A stretch of 64,000 nucleotides of DNA from Copromyces sp. CBS 386.78 (taxonomy: Eukaryota > Ascomycota > Sordariomycetes > Sordariales > Sordariaceae): positions 186,001 through 250,000 of the forward strand of contig MU839103.1 of NCBI GenBank assembly GCA_030685235.1, written 5' to 3'. The translations under genes were made by a program, and so were the position numbers. Under the pieces are notes generated by a model. The model searched no databases. It was not told the DNA's origin and saw only the letters and a program-made list of their open reading frames with translations. Below are positions 1-12,849 of the stretch, piece after piece. Numbering within the stretch: the first letter of the stretch is position 1; each line of letters begins with the position of its first letter.

Positions 1-526
1 GGAACAAGGCCCTCTGATAGTCCTCATCATCTGCATAGACCTCTTCTTCTACAAAGTTCGTCTTGAATCGAGCAATAGTTTCAGCAATGTTGGCAAGCGA
101 GTACGGTGCCGGCTGATCCAAATTATCATATTCGTGCTCGAAGGCCTCCGTTAGAGGCGACATGCGCGACCGGCCGTGTCGAGGACCACGGAAGTCATCA
201 TCGGGAAATATGCCATACCGCAGGGCATATCTGGTTGGATTGTGCCACTTGTCCTCGGGCAGGAGAGCTGGCCGCAGCCGAGACGTCGCATCACCCTTGA
301 CGACGGCCGTTGAACCCTCCTGCGGGACTATTTCTTCTGGGGGAAGTGGGATGCCCTGTTGTGGCCAGTTGGGATGGGTCCATCGTGGGACAAGATTGGG
401 AACGTCCGGATCCTGCGTTTCCTCTAGGACTGTGTCATAGCTGTTCTCATGGATGGTGTTAATGGCGTTTTGGAACTTCTCCCACATCCAGTCTCTGATG
501 TCGTCGTCGGACTCGTCGGCGGTCAT
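1..526 (-). CDS. Partial hypothetical protein, N-terminal 175 residues
   Basis: An uninterrupted minus-strand frame runs from an ATG at 526 to the left edge, so the gene's 3' part lies outside the window. The start is the first ATG after an in-frame TGA near 610. The product begins MTADESDDDIRDWMWEKF and is acidic and hydrophilic, with many D, E, P and W residues and no signal peptide or membrane segment. A conserved-looking stretch (RYALRYGIFPDDDFRG) lies around residues 110-125. I do not recognise the family. No intron is needed in the visible part. It is divergently arranged with the protease gene at 1,672, sharing a 1.1-kb upstream interval. Codon use resembles the other genes here, which supports a real gene. 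Confidence 0.7.
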   Translation of the reverse strand, partial: MTADESDDDIRDWMWEKFQNAINTIHENSYDTVLEETQDPDVPNLVPRWTHPNWPQQGIPLPPEEIVPQEGSTAVVKGDATSRLRPALLPEDKWHNPTRYALRYGIFPDDDFRGPRHGRSRMSPLTEAFEHEYDNLDQPAPYSLANIAETIARFKTNFVEEEVYADDEDYQRALF

Positions 527-1671
527 GTCTGCGAGGTTTGGCAACAGCAATGACGATAGGAGAAAAGAACATGGTGTTGAGCAAGCGAGAAACCCATATT
601 GAGTATATCATGTAAATAACGAGTAGACTTCCGACACAAAGAGGTTGTTCCTGGGTGGTGAAGCTGGCCATTCTTGTCCTTGTTCGATTCCGCTTCCGGC
701 ACCCTTTGACCAGGCCATGAATGAAGACAATGGTGAGAGCGGCTCAACAACGCTTCGGGGTGTATAGCGCACCAATCTGTCAATCATCTTTTTGAATTCA
801 TGACTTGAAGTGCTGGGCATGGAAGTTGTCAAGGAGAAGAGGGAGCTAGGTACGTACCTCCATCATTTGTCGTTGAATGTGGAGCTAGAGCAACTGTCAA
901 GTGCCAAGCTTACAACTTGTCCAGCTGTCAACTGTCAGGTACCGTCATGGTTGATGCACGCACTGTACCGGCACCGCAACCCCAGACGGGATGCCGCGGT
1001 TCTCCAATTGTTAGTGCAGCTGCTAGCGTACCTCTAGTGCTACTGTTAGTGTTAGTGCTCACCATCTCGATGATCCATCATCTCCTAACAGTAAACATGG
1101 CAACGCTCGAGAACCACGCATCAACATGACATGTCCTGCCGTCCGTGCAATGAGTGACGGGATGCACGACGGGATGTAGATTAATCCGGAAGGTCGCAGA
1201 GATGATGTTGGATCATCATACTTTGCTCTCTCGTATTTGCCTCTTCCAATAGTCCCCTCAGTTGGCATCCGTTCTCTGCATCGACGGACCATGGTACCCC
1301 ATGTTTACCCCCCGCCCCTTTTCTTCGAGTTTTGCCGCTAACAGATGCAACTTCCCACCTTCCGCAACGAGAAGGTGACTCTCTTGGCCCCTGTCTTCAC
1401 GCCTTTTTCTCTCCGTCCGAGTTCCCATTTCTCTCCAACTTCCAGGGGTTTATGCATCATGGCTGGGACTGCCAGACACAAGTCCTCGATATGGTTCGTC
1501 CTAGTTGCCGGATTCTATCCTGGCTGGCCGGGGCCTTATTGCGTGATGTGACAAGAGGCGGGTTTTGAAGGATGGGAACTGTAAAGTATAAGAGTCACGA
1601 TGCCTCGTGTGTTTCGGGGTGTTGGCTTTTGGGCCTCTTTACGCGCCGTCAAGCCTTTCCAAAATATCAAG
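527..1671. promoter_or_regulatory. Divergent intergenic region
   Basis: This holds the shared upstream sequence of the partial gene (minus) and the S41 gene (plus). A TATA-like motif (gtataaga) at about 1,586-1,593 lies some 80 bases before the ATG at 1,672. If used, it would place transcription start near 1,615, past the earlier in-frame ATG at 1,600. Short frames in the interval have no family resemblance. No other element is evident. Confidence 0.4.
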
Positions 1672-4000
1672 ATGCGTGGACACTTTTGGGCCGTCCCGGC
1701 CGTACTGGCCGCCGTCATTGACTCGGCCGCTTCCAAGCCAGTCACCACCACAACGGCCAGCCCAACTGTCCCTACCAGTGAGCCTTGTGCCATTGTGAGC
1801 AGCTCATGGGCTTCCCAGAAGGCTGCCAACCCGGCAGGTGAGTTGAAGTGTTGACAGAGGATAATCAAGAACGTGGGCTAACAGAGAGACCAAAGCCACC
1901 CCGACTGTGGCAGCAGCTCTTGCTTACGAGTGTCTGAACTCGATCCCTCTCGGAAAGGCCGCCGCCATCGAACTCGTGGATTCGCTCAGGCCCTACATCG
2001 ACTGGCAGAGTGACTCAGCCTACAAGGCCAAGCCGCCCAGGGAGTACCCTTACCCGGGTTACGACCTCTTTGGCGCTCTTGACAACGTCAAGGCCAAGCT
2101 GCAGGCGGACAAGTACGCCAACGAGTATCAGTTCCAGCAGGAGCTGTACACCACCGTCTTCGGCCCCGGCCACGACGGCCACTTCGTCTTCTACCCGGAC
2201 GCCCTGACCCGCGTGTTCGAGTGGCGCCGCCAGCGCTCCCTGATCTCCATCAGCGAGGACGGCAAGTCCCTGCCCGTCATCAAGGTGTACGAGGACGTGC
2301 TCGCCAACCCCAAGACCGCCTCCGTCGTCAAGCTGATCAACGGCATCGACGCCGCCACCTACGTGGCCAAGACCATCGACGCCGCCGGCTTCAGCCAGGA
2401 CCCCGACGCCAACTACAACTCCATGTTCTACCAGAAGGCCACCTTCGCCAACAGCGGGTCTACGGGTTACTTCGCCAACGGTGGCCGTATCCGGTACATC
2501 TACCAGGGCGCCAACACCACCCTGACCTTCACCAACGGCACCAGCGTGACTCTCGAGAACAAGGCGGCCATCAAGGCCAACATGACGGGCGTCACCTCGG
2601 GCGCGGCCTACTACGCCAAGTTCTGCAGCCCCAACGGCGTCTCTACCACCGCCAGCTCCGCCGAAGCCACCGAGGCCGCTCCCGCAGCGAACGTCCCCGG
2701 CTACCCCAAGCCGGTGATCATCACTTCGGACGCCGTCGTGTCGGGCTACTTCCTCGAAGGCGCCGGCTACGAAGACGTAGCCGTCATCGCCCTGCTCGCA
2801 TTCAGTTCCAACTCCATCGCCGAGTTCCAAGCCGTCGTGCAGGACTTCATCGCCGAAGCCGTTGCCGCCGGCAAAACCAAGCTGATCGTCGACTTCCAGA
2901 ACAACGGCGGCGGCTACATCCTGCAGGGGTACGACTTCTTCCGGCAGCTGTTCCCCTCCATCGTGCAAGACGGCTACTCGCGCTGGAAGGAAACCGACTC
3001 GTACAACGCCATGGCGCAGATCGTCAGCAACCGCGTAGCCGGCATCAACCCCTACACCAACCCCGACGGTGACCTGGTCGAGGACTACGAGTCCTGGTTC
3101 AACTACCGCTACGACCTGAACCTGACCAACCAGCCCTTCAAGTCCTTCGACGCCAAGTTTGCTCCCCATTTCTACCAAAACACAAAGTACACCAACCTCA
3201 TGCGCTGGGACCTCAACGATAACCTGACCACCACCAACGACACCTACGGCATGGGCATCGAGATCACCGGCTACGGGTCCCTCAACCCCAGCGTAGTCAA
3301 GCAGCCGTTCGACGCAGATAACATCGTCATCCTCTACGACGGCGTCTGCGCCTCCACCTGCACCTTGGCCTCCGAGTTCTTGCGCGTCCAGGCGGGCGTC
3401 CAGTCTATCGCCATGGGCGGCCGTCCCAACCATAACCTCATCCAGGGCGTCGGCGGCGTCAAGGGCGCGCAGGTCCTGCAGTACCGCAACATTTACTCTT
3501 ATGCCAACAAGTACCTTGCCCTCGCCAAGACCGAGGCCCAGAAGAAGGCCTTGTCCAAGTTTTCCCTCCTACCGATCAACAGATCGAGCTCGGCGGCGGT
3601 TAACGTGCGCGACCAGATTTTGCGGGATAACGTCAACGACGGCACTCCCGCGCAGTTCGTGGTCGAGGAGAGCGAGTGCAGATTGTTTTGGACGCTGGAT
3701 ATGGTCAAGGATGTCAGCGCTGTGTGGAAGCGGGCGGCGGATGTGGCGTTTAACAAGGGCAAGTGTAATGTTGGTGGGATCAAGGCCGGTAAGGGTCAGG
3801 GACCTAAGCCTGGCCATATTGGTGGTAGACCTGGCGCGGGTAAGGGTAATGGGAAGGGAGGCAAGAGACTGTCGGAGATTGTGAGGGAGGAGGAGTCGAA
3901 GATGGGTGTGTCCAGCTTTGGACGCGGAAAGGGAGGTAAGAAGACGCAGCAGCAGATTGAGGATTGGGAGGCTGTTTATCGGTTGGAGGTTATTCCTTGA
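1672..4000 (+). CDS. Secreted peptidase S41-like protein (CPAF/tricorn-type fold)
   Basis: Two exons, 1,672-1,837 and 1,896-4,000, give 756 residues. The 58-nt intron has GTGAGT, a CTAAC branch site at 1,878 and an AAAG acceptor 14 nt after the branch A. The nearer AG pairs lie too close to the branch or break the frame. The ATG at 1,672 opens a signal peptide (MRGHFWAVPAVLAAVIDSA); the in-frame ATG at 1,600 would bury it. The region from about 340 to 600 resembles the S41 core: DFQNNGGGY, then GVCASTCT with a candidate nucleophile Ser542, then GGRPNHNLIQGVGGVKG. Fungal members of this secreted family are usually uncharacterised proteases. The C-terminal 90 residues form a Gly/Lys-rich tail unusual for the core fold. 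The gene faces eEF3 tail to tail. Activity is inferred, since the other catalytic residues cannot be fixed by eye. Confidence 0.85.
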
Positions 4001-4837
4001 TCAGCAAAAGAATTTTTGGATATGAGAATGTTGGATGGGGAAGGAGATGGAGTGGTGATGTTGTATATAGGAAGAGGGAAGTACTTGTTTGTATAAGCGA
4101 ACTGCGTACATAATGATACCCAAGGATAACGAAGAGCCTGATGAAACCTTGCGCGTTGTTGTAAAATGTGAACCAAAAATGAGATGACTCAATGTATCAC
4201 TGAATTCCGAGGAGGAGAATTGGTTTTCATCATTCCGCACTTGCGCTGTCATGCCTTGTCGAACGGGTGAACAAATGAGATCAGTGCTGGAAATGTTGTG
4301 TCGCAAGTGTCGTCGCTAAATTTTACCCCTGTTTGTCTTGTATGTGCTAGTCACGTGATGTGAAGGACAGCTCCAAACACCAGAAACATGCTCCCAAGAA
4401 TCACACAAAAATTCAACATCGAGAAGCACAAGAAAGCACGTTGCACAATTAGACAAGCGTTGTTGTAATCAAGTGTGACTTTTTAAGTCGTCTATCATCT
4501 AGAACATCATGCATCTCTTTCGTAATATCCACGTTGGGTATCCTCCTTTTTAATCCTCCATTCGGGCACACCTTGAAGACATCAGAATGGACAGGACCAT
4601 CTCGGGGGTCTCCAGTCCCCAAGCCTTCCCAACCCTTGCCTTCCGGTCACCCAGTTTTAGAACGATACGCTGCAACGGTCGTCACGCAAGAGAAATTATG
4701 ATCTAAAAGCTCATAACACCAAAGTAGACGCAAAACCCACGATGCCTGACCATGCAAACCGGACCCTGAAAAAGCAACTTTTGATCTCCGTTGACAAAGT
4801 GAAATCAGTCTTGTACCACCCATCAGCAACGAGTGAT
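4001..4837. other. Convergent 3' intergenic region
   Basis: This separates the stop codons of the S41 gene (plus) and eEF3 (minus), so it should hold both 3' UTRs and polyadenylation sites. The sequence is unstructured, moderately AT-rich and has no open frame with family resemblance. I see no further element in it. Confidence 0.5.
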
Positions 4838-7800
4838 TTAGAAGTCATCCTCATCGGAGAAGACCTATTAAAACGAGTTAGTGAACCTGTTGAGCAAACA
4901 TCAAGGGACAGTGGATTGTTAAACGTACCTCCTCACCACGCTTGCGGCGAGCCATACGCTCCTTCTTCTTCTTGCGAAGCTCGGCGGAAGAAAGCTTGGC
5001 CTTCTTCTTGGTGGAGACGATCTTGTTGCCCATGGCATCGAACTTGTCCTCCTCCTCACCATCATCCTCCTTGAGGCGGGGACCGGAGCCCTGGCCCTGA
5101 ACCCAGTTGTGGCCGGAAGGAGTCATCTTGCCGTCCATGACAGCCCAGACTTCCTCAGTCAAGTCCTTGGTGAACTCGGCGGAGTGAGTAATGATGATGA
5201 CACCACCCTCGAACTTCTTGAGGGCCTTGGAAAGGGCACCAAGAGAGTCACGATCGAGGTAGTTGGTAGGCTCGTCGAGGACGATCAAGTGAGGACGCTG
5301 CCAAGAGCAGGCGGCAAGGACGACCTTGACACGCTGACCACCGGAGAGACCGCGCATGCGGGAGTGAGAAACAAGCTCGGCATCGAGACCGAAGTTGGCG
5401 CAGTGAGACTCGATCTCCTTGCGGACGAGGGGACGGAACTGACCGGAGGCGAGGGCCTCCTTCATATCGACATCGGCAACCATCTTCTGATGAGAAGCGA
5501 GAAGCTCGTTACGGGGCAACCAAGCGTTGTCAGCGGTCATCATGGGGACCCAGCGCTCGTTCTTCATGCCAAGGTTCTCGCCGAGGGCGAAAGAGCACTC
5601 GTACTCGTAGGAGTTCTTGAACTTTCTACGGCTGTGAATGCCAATGACGCGACGGGGAGTACCCTCGACCTTGAAGACCTTGTTCATGGCCTCCTCATCG
5701 GCCTCGGTGATGATCTTGTTGGCACGATCCATGGTCTCACGATCCTCACCAGTCTGGAAACGCCACTGGATGTACTCGGAGGGGGTCTTGTCGAGATGGT
5801 TATCGATATGGGCGAAAGCGTGCTGCTTGATGTAGGCAATACGGATGTTCTCGTGCTGGTAGATCTCACCCTGGGTAGGGATGAGCTCACCAGTGAGGAC
5901 GTTGATGAGGGTGGACTTGCCGGCACCGTTGGGGCCAATGACGGCAATACGGGAGCCGAGCGAGCACTGGAAGCTGATGTCGGAGATCTGGGGCTTGGCG
6001 GTACCGGGGTACTGGAATGACATCTTGGTGGCACGGAGAATGGCCTTGGCCTTGGTCTTGACACCCTCAAGGAAACCGGGCTCGGGGAAGGAGAACTCCA
6101 TCTCGGATTCTCCGAGCTCGTAGTAGGACTTGGCGGCGGGGTTGCGAGCGACGAAGGCCTTGAGGTTACCACGGTAACGCTTAAGCTTGAAGCGCTCGTA
6201 GTGGATAATGTGCTGGCAGACGTTGTCGAGGAAGCCAGAATCGTGAGAAACGATAATGGAAGTGCAAGGGGAGCTCTTGAGGTAATCCTCGAGCCACTTA
6301 ACGTTCTTGACATCCAAATGGTTAGTGGGCTCATCGAGGAGAAGAATATCGGGAGCCTCGAAGACGGCACGGCACAAAGCGAGCTTCATCTTCCAACCAC
6401 CGGAAAGGGCGGAGATGTCGTTCTTGATCATGTCGGGGCTGAAGCCGAACTCAGAGAGCTTGGCCTCGACATCCTCGCGGGAGGTATCGACACCAGCCTC
6501 CTTGAGCTTCTTCATGGTCCAGTCGATGGTGGTCATCTCAGTATCCTCGGAGTCAAGGTCGTGCTCAACGAACACGGTCTTGACCTCAGACTGCTTGGGG
6601 AAGCCTTCGACCTGCTCGTTGTTGATGGCGCGCATGAGAGTGGACTTGCCGGAACCGTTGGGACCGCAAAGACCGTAGCGCTGGCCACGCTTGAGGCGAA
6701 GGTGGGTCTGGTTAAGAAGAATCTTGGCACCGTAGGCAAGGGAGAAGGTGCAGTTGCAGAGATCCTCACCCTCCTCGTCGTCAGCCTCAGCCTCATCGGC
6801 CTCAGCGGCGCCGGGGGTGGCCGCCCTGCGGAGGGCATCGGTGACAGCCTCGGACTCAGCGTCACCAACGATGACAGTGAGGTAGGGCTTGACGGCCTCA
6901 GCCCAGATGGAGGACTCGGTGGCCTTCTCATCGACGAGCTGACCGGCAACGGCGGCAACGTACTCGACAATGGGGGTGAACTTCTCGAAGACGGAAGCGT
7001 ACTTGCTGCCGAGGATCTCCTTGAGGTGGGCGAGGACGATGTTGACATCACCGGGGTTGCGAGCCTCAGGGATCTTGCCGTCAACAACGTTACCGACGCG
7101 GGTAAGGGTGTCGAGAGCCTGCTTGGTCTTCTCACGAGCCTCGGGATCAGCGAGGTTGTCGTAGTTCTTCTGGAGACCGGGCATCATCTTGGGCAAGAAA
7201 GGAGCAACAACGTTGGGGTCGTCGACGAGCTTGCACATGTTGTCGACAATGACGGCAGCCTTACGCTTGATGGCGGTGTCACGCTCACCAAGACCACGAT
7301 CAAGGAGGGGAACCATGAGGGCAAGAGTGGGCTCAGTGACCTCAGTGACGAAAGTGGTGGCACCGAGCAAGTGAACGGTCTCGGGGACGTTCTCGGGCTT
7401 GGCGATACACTTGATGAGCTCGGGAATGAAACGCTCAATATCACGGTTGACAATAAGCTGGCAGAGCTTCTCCATGGTCTGGTAGGCGCGCTCCTTGACC
7501 TCCTTCTTGGTATCCCACATGGCCTCAGAGACGACGGGGATGAGCTCGGGGACACGGAGACCGAGCTGGACGGGGGCGGTGCGGATGAGGGTATCGATGA
7601 AGTCAAGAGCGGTCATCTTCTCGGGCCACTTCTGGGCGTTGCGGATGGTGTCGATGAGGGGGGCGAGGGTGGCCTTGACAGCGTTGGGGTTGATGGCCTC
7701 GGCGATGGCAAGAGCGGCAGCAATGGCGGCGTTCTTGACAGCGGTGATCTTGTCACCAGCGGCACCGAAGACGCTGGGGAGGAGGGAGATCAGGTAGGGC

Positions 7801-8492
7801 TCAACATGGGCGGAAACCTCGCTGTGCTGAGCGATAGCCTGGATGGCAGAAAGAGCCTTCTCGCGAGCGTTGGCATCCTTCTTGTTGGCGAGCTGCTTCT
7901 TGAGCGCCTCGACAGTCCTGATGGTGATTCACATGTTAGCACAGGGTTCTCCAGATTTTTTTTGGTGTCTGTGTTTGTGCGTAGTAGGGGATTGCCCGAC
8001 TGGAACACCGGTGCCTGCACCTAGCAATGCACAATGCTCATTCGACGAACCGAGCCCAATAAAGAGTCGGTTCGTCCAATTTGGCACCGTCGTGCTGGGA
8101 GGCTACCTTTGGTGACCAATTCTTTTGGAGAGGCATTTGTGGTCCATGTCTTTCAGCATTACACACAAAGCAAGGACCCCACTCCACTTTTGGCGGGGCG
8201 GGCACGCTTCGAGCGCTAAATGCGATGCTGAAATTTTTCCCAGTGCCAAGGCAGATGCCATGGGAGGGCCATGGAGGGGCTGGTGCGACCCAACAAAAGA
8301 AAAAAAGAAGAATCGTGATGTGAGGAGGGAGTCTTACTTGACGGGGGTATCAAGGTCCTCGATGCGACCGTTGATGAAAGAGGCAACAGCGGCGGAAGCC
8401 TCCTTGACGGCATCGGCCTCGTTGGCGATGGTGAGCTTCTGCATGAGCTCATCAAGAACCTTGAGGCTCTGGGCGTTCTCCTTGGCGGACAT
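4838..8492 (-). CDS. tef3: Translation elongation factor eEF3 (ABCF ATPase)
   Basis: Three exons (8,492-8,338; 7,917-4,929; 4,864-4,838) give 1,056 residues, close to the 1,044 of yeast. eEF3 is a fungal ribosome-bound ATPase that helps release E-site tRNA. Order: HEAT repeats (about 1-320), acidic linker, ABC1 with Walker A GPNGSGKS at 470-477, signature [12 protein letters not shown] near 556 and [12 protein letters not shown]; then ABC2 with Walker A GPNGAGKS at 713-720, a chromodomain-like insert (about 790-860), signature [10 protein letters not shown] near 907 and LDEPTNYLD; then a Lys/Arg-rich tail ending VFSDEDDF. The 420-nt first intron has GTAAGA, CTAAC and CAG. The 64-nt last intron leaves a final exon of only 27 nt. 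Reading through it would replace the acidic end, so it matters for annotation. Both ATP sites look intact. A long pyrimidine/purine-rich leader lies upstream. Confidence 0.97.
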
Positions 8493-9250
8493 GATGACTG
8501 ATTTGGTCGGGTAGTCGACTGAAAAAAGTTGATGTCTAGGTCGGAAGATCAAAAAGAACAAGTGCCGTCGGTCTGATCGAAGCAAGCGACTTGAAGTGGA
8601 AGAGTCGGAGGTTTTCGATGGAGGGTCGAAAAGGGTTCCTGACTCGAGATTCGGCTCTTCTGAAGAAGTCGCGCGAAGAAAATAAAAGACTGAGTGGAGG
8701 GCGTTCGCGGAGAACGAAACAGTCGATTAGAAAAGAATGGAGGTCAAACCTGAGAAAAAAGGAAGAGAGAGGGGAGGGCAGTGGATGGGGCCCGGGACGG
8801 AGCAAAATATTTAACCAGGTCCCTGTGGAGTGGTTTTTGCTGGGCGGCGGATTTTGCAGCTGCAGGCGGCGACGGATATGCGCACAGGCTTTTTTTGGTC
8901 GTCGCAACCTTTTTGCAGCACCAAAAAAAAGTTTGGGCGTGGTGAAGTGGTTGTGGGATCCACTTGGATGGCGCTGATGGAGGGGGGTAGAGGGGCTGAA
9001 GAGGGGGGGTCTAAGTCTAGGAGGCGGGGTGATTGGAGGGCGTCGTGGCCGAAAAAGTTTTTCTCTCTTCGATCCTTTCACGCCTTCTGCCCACTCACTG
9101 GGCCGGGTTTATGTAGATGCAGCCTTTTCCTTTTTTTGTTCGCCGGCCAGGCAAGAACGGGAACCTGGCAACGTGGCCGGGGTTTTACAAATCCCCCAGT
9201 CCACGCAACCGGGTCCAATTCACTGACCATATTCACGGATTGCCATTACT
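8493..9250 (-). promoter_or_regulatory. eEF3 upstream region
   Basis: About 750 bases before the eEF3 start hold alternating purine- and pyrimidine-rich runs, typical of strongly expressed translation genes in filamentous fungi, and TATA-like AT stretches around 8,800-8,815 (minus strand). A 181-codon open frame on this strand is low-complexity Pro/Arg/Leu and is rejected as coding. Promoter function is inferred from position only. Confidence 0.4.
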
Positions 9251-12200
9251 AAATTCGGGACTTTTGCCTCTGTTCTGCTGCGGTCGTTTTTGTAACCTTG
9301 CACATATCATCGCCTGCTACTTCACAGCTGTGGGGCAGTCCTGATTATTTGGTCTGAACCCAGGCACTCATGGCACTCATGGCACTTACACAGTACATAG
9401 AGCACTCTCTCAAGTCCCAACTGAAGCATGATGATCACAGGCGTTGACAAGAATTCAACGACTCCCTCTCTTTGCCCCTCCATTGATTGGCTTCAGGTCC
9501 AAACACGCTGCCGACTCAGACATGCCTGTCTGTCCTTGACGATCCCTGCTTATCTCTTTATCAGACGCCCCCACCATTCCTAATTTGGCCGTCGAGGAGG
9601 GCGGTGAGCCGGAGCGTTTATGCAAAAAGTTGAGTGCTGGCCAGAAATTCACACTTTGCTGTCGCCTTTGCATTGAACAGCGTCTTCACTTCCATCATGA
9701 TTAGGTATCGTTCATTTCTGTCCGTTACTGGAGACCCTTCCTCGACTAAAAGGGCCAAGGTTCTGAAACTGCAAGGTCCTCTATTGCAGGCCGAGTGCCA
9801 GACTCCGAGCATCAAACCTGTGTGGCAACCAAGTTGATGGGGTTTGTTCGAGTGCGCACTCGATCGCCATGGCCTGCCTTGGTGGGGCAGTGGTTTGACG
9901 GGAAAAAAACAAGCAATGACAAGTGTCTCCCTGCTTCTTGTCTGCGATGGAGTTCATCAAGCTCTTGACAGACCCCCCTCTATACTTCATGATTGTGTGG
10001 TTTTGTGTGTACACTACATCGTACCAGGGCTTTTCAATGCAATCTCGGGGATAAGCCTCACAGAGGGTTGGGAATCACAAGCATCACATCAATCAAGCAT
10101 GAAGCAGTCGGCGTGGGATGGTGGGTGAGATGACATTAGCACCAGAAACCAGATCCGGATGCGACACATGCTGGTCTCTGCAGTGTCCCTTTCCACTCAT
10201 CACCTTTGGTCCGTATTCCGTCCATGGGGTGTACAAGTTTGTACCCTTTATCAGCCTCAGATATGGTTGCACGCTCGAAGGGATTCATTCAGATGGGAGT
10301 TGGGCAAGGACCTATCAGTATGTAGTGTAGACATTTCTTCTGTCTCCAGTCCTTCTCTTGTTCTTTCTTTGCCACCCAGAATAGTGTACGTCTACTCGTT
10401 TATTCCCCGCCTTGTCGATGACAAGAATCCAGCTCATGGTACCTCTTGAGATTGGAAAATCCCATCCGTCTGCGCCGGGAGATATCTGTTGCCTCCCTCT
10501 AAGGTAGTGTATCTCCCACACATGGCTTGTGCCAAAGGCCATTGACAAACGTTGCCACCGAGGCCCTTCTCTAATGCTATTTGGGCTCTGACAAAGAAAA
10601 GCCAAAGGGGGGAACACTTTGAGAACGCTGCTCAAGTTGTTGGAGACACAGGCCTCGTCTGTTTGTCATGTACCTCTTGGTACCTCCTGCCTATCAAAAT
10701 ACAGCTCGCATCCCACATGTGCGTACGGAACCCGCTTTATGCACCTGTGATGCCGTCTGCCACCAGTACCAGCTGCGGCCTGCGACACCTCACTTATTAT
10801 TGCACCGACCTGAAGTCCATTCGTCCTCCAACCCTAATTTCACATCAGCACTCCTTGCTGGACTCGGGCTGTGCAGCCACGTCTCTCACCGCATCTTTTC
10901 CTTTGCTTCTTCTTCTTCTTCTTCCAAACATGGTCTCTTTCACTACCACCGAAAATGTCCATGATGCTCATCGTGAACACGTATACTGTACCCCTAGGTC
11001 CTAGACATCCAAGTCGGGTCTGGCCCCTCCGTTCCCGTCTGCCAAAATCCGGGGCATATCGGGATCCCCGCCCGCGCCAACGATGCCTGCTAGCTCACGG
11101 TAAACAATGCACAGTCAACCTTTCTATGGGCCCCTGTTAGTGCAGGTTGCGGCAGCTGTGGGGAAGCGTGAAGGGGGTCGGAAGATTTCTCGGTTTTGCG
11201 TGTTGCATGCTGACCTCAGACAGGCCCTGGTTCGAGGGTCCCTTTGTACATTTTTGTCCCTGGCAGGCTGCCGCTGCGGCAGGCAAGTGCGTCTCGGGCG
11301 GCAGGGCCTTTGTGAGTGCAGAGTGACGGTGCGTCTGTGGGTGTGCGGTGCGGATGCCAAGACCTCAAAAGACATGCCCCCTGCCCAGGACGGTATGGGT
11401 CTTCGAGAATACCTTGGCAAAGCTTTGTTGAAACTTTTAGCCCAACAAGCTTTGTCTCGACCCCCTCCCAAGAAAATGTTCTTTGGAGATTCTCCAATGT
11501 TTCGGAACTTCCTCTTCCAGTCTTCCTTCGATACCCGCCTCAAGCCGGACGTCCGGCCCCTGAACATTGGCCACTACGTCCGTCGCCGCTCACGGGAACG
11601 GGTACCATCACCGCTCCGGCCGAAGGCGTCGCCATTCCGACTTCTATGCCAGGCAGCCAGGCAACACCAGGAGCGTTTGCCCCGGTATAGATCCGGCTTG
11701 GCCGGCCACATCGGGCGTTGCGCCGGGACCGCGAGTTGCGGTCCTGTGTATTACCAAGAGGACTTTTCATCCGAAGAGTGATGTCATGAATCCTCTGTTC
11801 GCCTCTTCCAGTTTTGTTTAACTAGGTTCCTTACCTTCCATCTCTTCCGCCTGTTCACGTTCTTCAAGGTACGTTATAACCTGCTCTTTACCCCCCAACA
11901 AACACCAGATCCCGATACCATGATGCATGCATTTTTTTTCTATAAAAAAAAGTATTTGCTACTTCAGAGCCCTCTCGGGGGCCATGAGACCAACTTCACA
12001 CGCACTGATTTTCCCCTCGGGAATCCTTTCAAACCCCATAGTGAACATACTGCATGAGATTTTGAGAGATGGATTTTGGGACTAACGACGCATCTTCTGT
12101 CAACAGGTTTGGCTTGGCAGCTCACCTCCTTCCGTCCGTCCTCACTTGTCCAACTGTTGTTCAGGCTCATGGGCCTGCGTTTTTTGTTTTTTTTCTTCCC

Positions 12201-12849
12201 CGGTTGTATGCCTCGGTTCGGATTGCTTAAAATGCCATGATACCGGTGGTGTCTGTCTGTCCATCACCTTGTCCAGAGCCATAGTGGCAGGGTCTATGAT
12301 TACTGCTGGTCATATTACAAGTGTACTACCTAGTTGCTGTCACTAGTGAGGCAATGCTTGGGAATCTTCGTGAGAAGGACCACGGAAGCTGGGCTCTCTC
12401 TCGGGAGTATCTACCTAGTTCAAATACCCATTGAAGAGGCACGAAGGACAAGTTTAGTCTATGGTTCCCCAGATAGACTCGAGGTTTCGATCCTGACAAA
12501 CGCCTGCGAGAGCTCAGAAGCTTTTTTTTTTTTTTTTTTTTTCGTTTCGGGAACATATGTTCAAATGACCAGAAACATACGTACACAATCATACGTCACC
12601 CCAGGCGCAGTTTTGAGTTGTTTATCTTGGATTACTCACCCTGTCAAAGAGGGTAGATAGGTAGGTATCAACATTCATCGCCATATCTTACACTCAAATC
12701 CCATCCATCCACCTAGTTATACAGTCCTGGCGTATCCCTTTATGTCGTCGTAAAATCATTATTGAGCTTCTTTCCTTCCTTCCTTCCTTCCTTCACTCCT
12801 TCACACGTCCGCATCATCAGAGCAACCAACATCCGTCCAGACTTCAGAC
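9251..12849. other. Gene-poor euchromatic interval
   Basis: 3.6 kb with normal base composition but no frame I can support as a gene. The longest, 224 codons at 11,107-11,781 plus, is rich in Arg, Cys and Pro, has equally long frames on the opposite strand and matches no family I know. Simple repeats occur: a CTT run near 10,905-10,920, a pure T run at about 12,522-12,542 and (TTCC)n at 12,770-12,793. A non-coding transcript or a fast-evolving small gene cannot be excluded. Confidence 0.45.

Noticed and set aside
2015..3433. 472-codon minus-strand frame opposite the S41 gene
   Set aside because: It is Val/Gly/Asp-rich low-complexity antisense translation arising from C-ending codons of the real gene.
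6201..8024. 607-codon open frame on the plus strand opposite eEF3
   Set aside because: It is the antisense shadow of a GC-biased, highly expressed gene: Leu/Gly/Val/Asp-rich, with no family resemblance. The same holds for 303 codons at 5,109-6,020.
11107..11781. 224-codon frame in the gene-poor interval
   Set aside because: Odd composition, competing frames on the other strand, no recognisable motif and no splice or promoter context.
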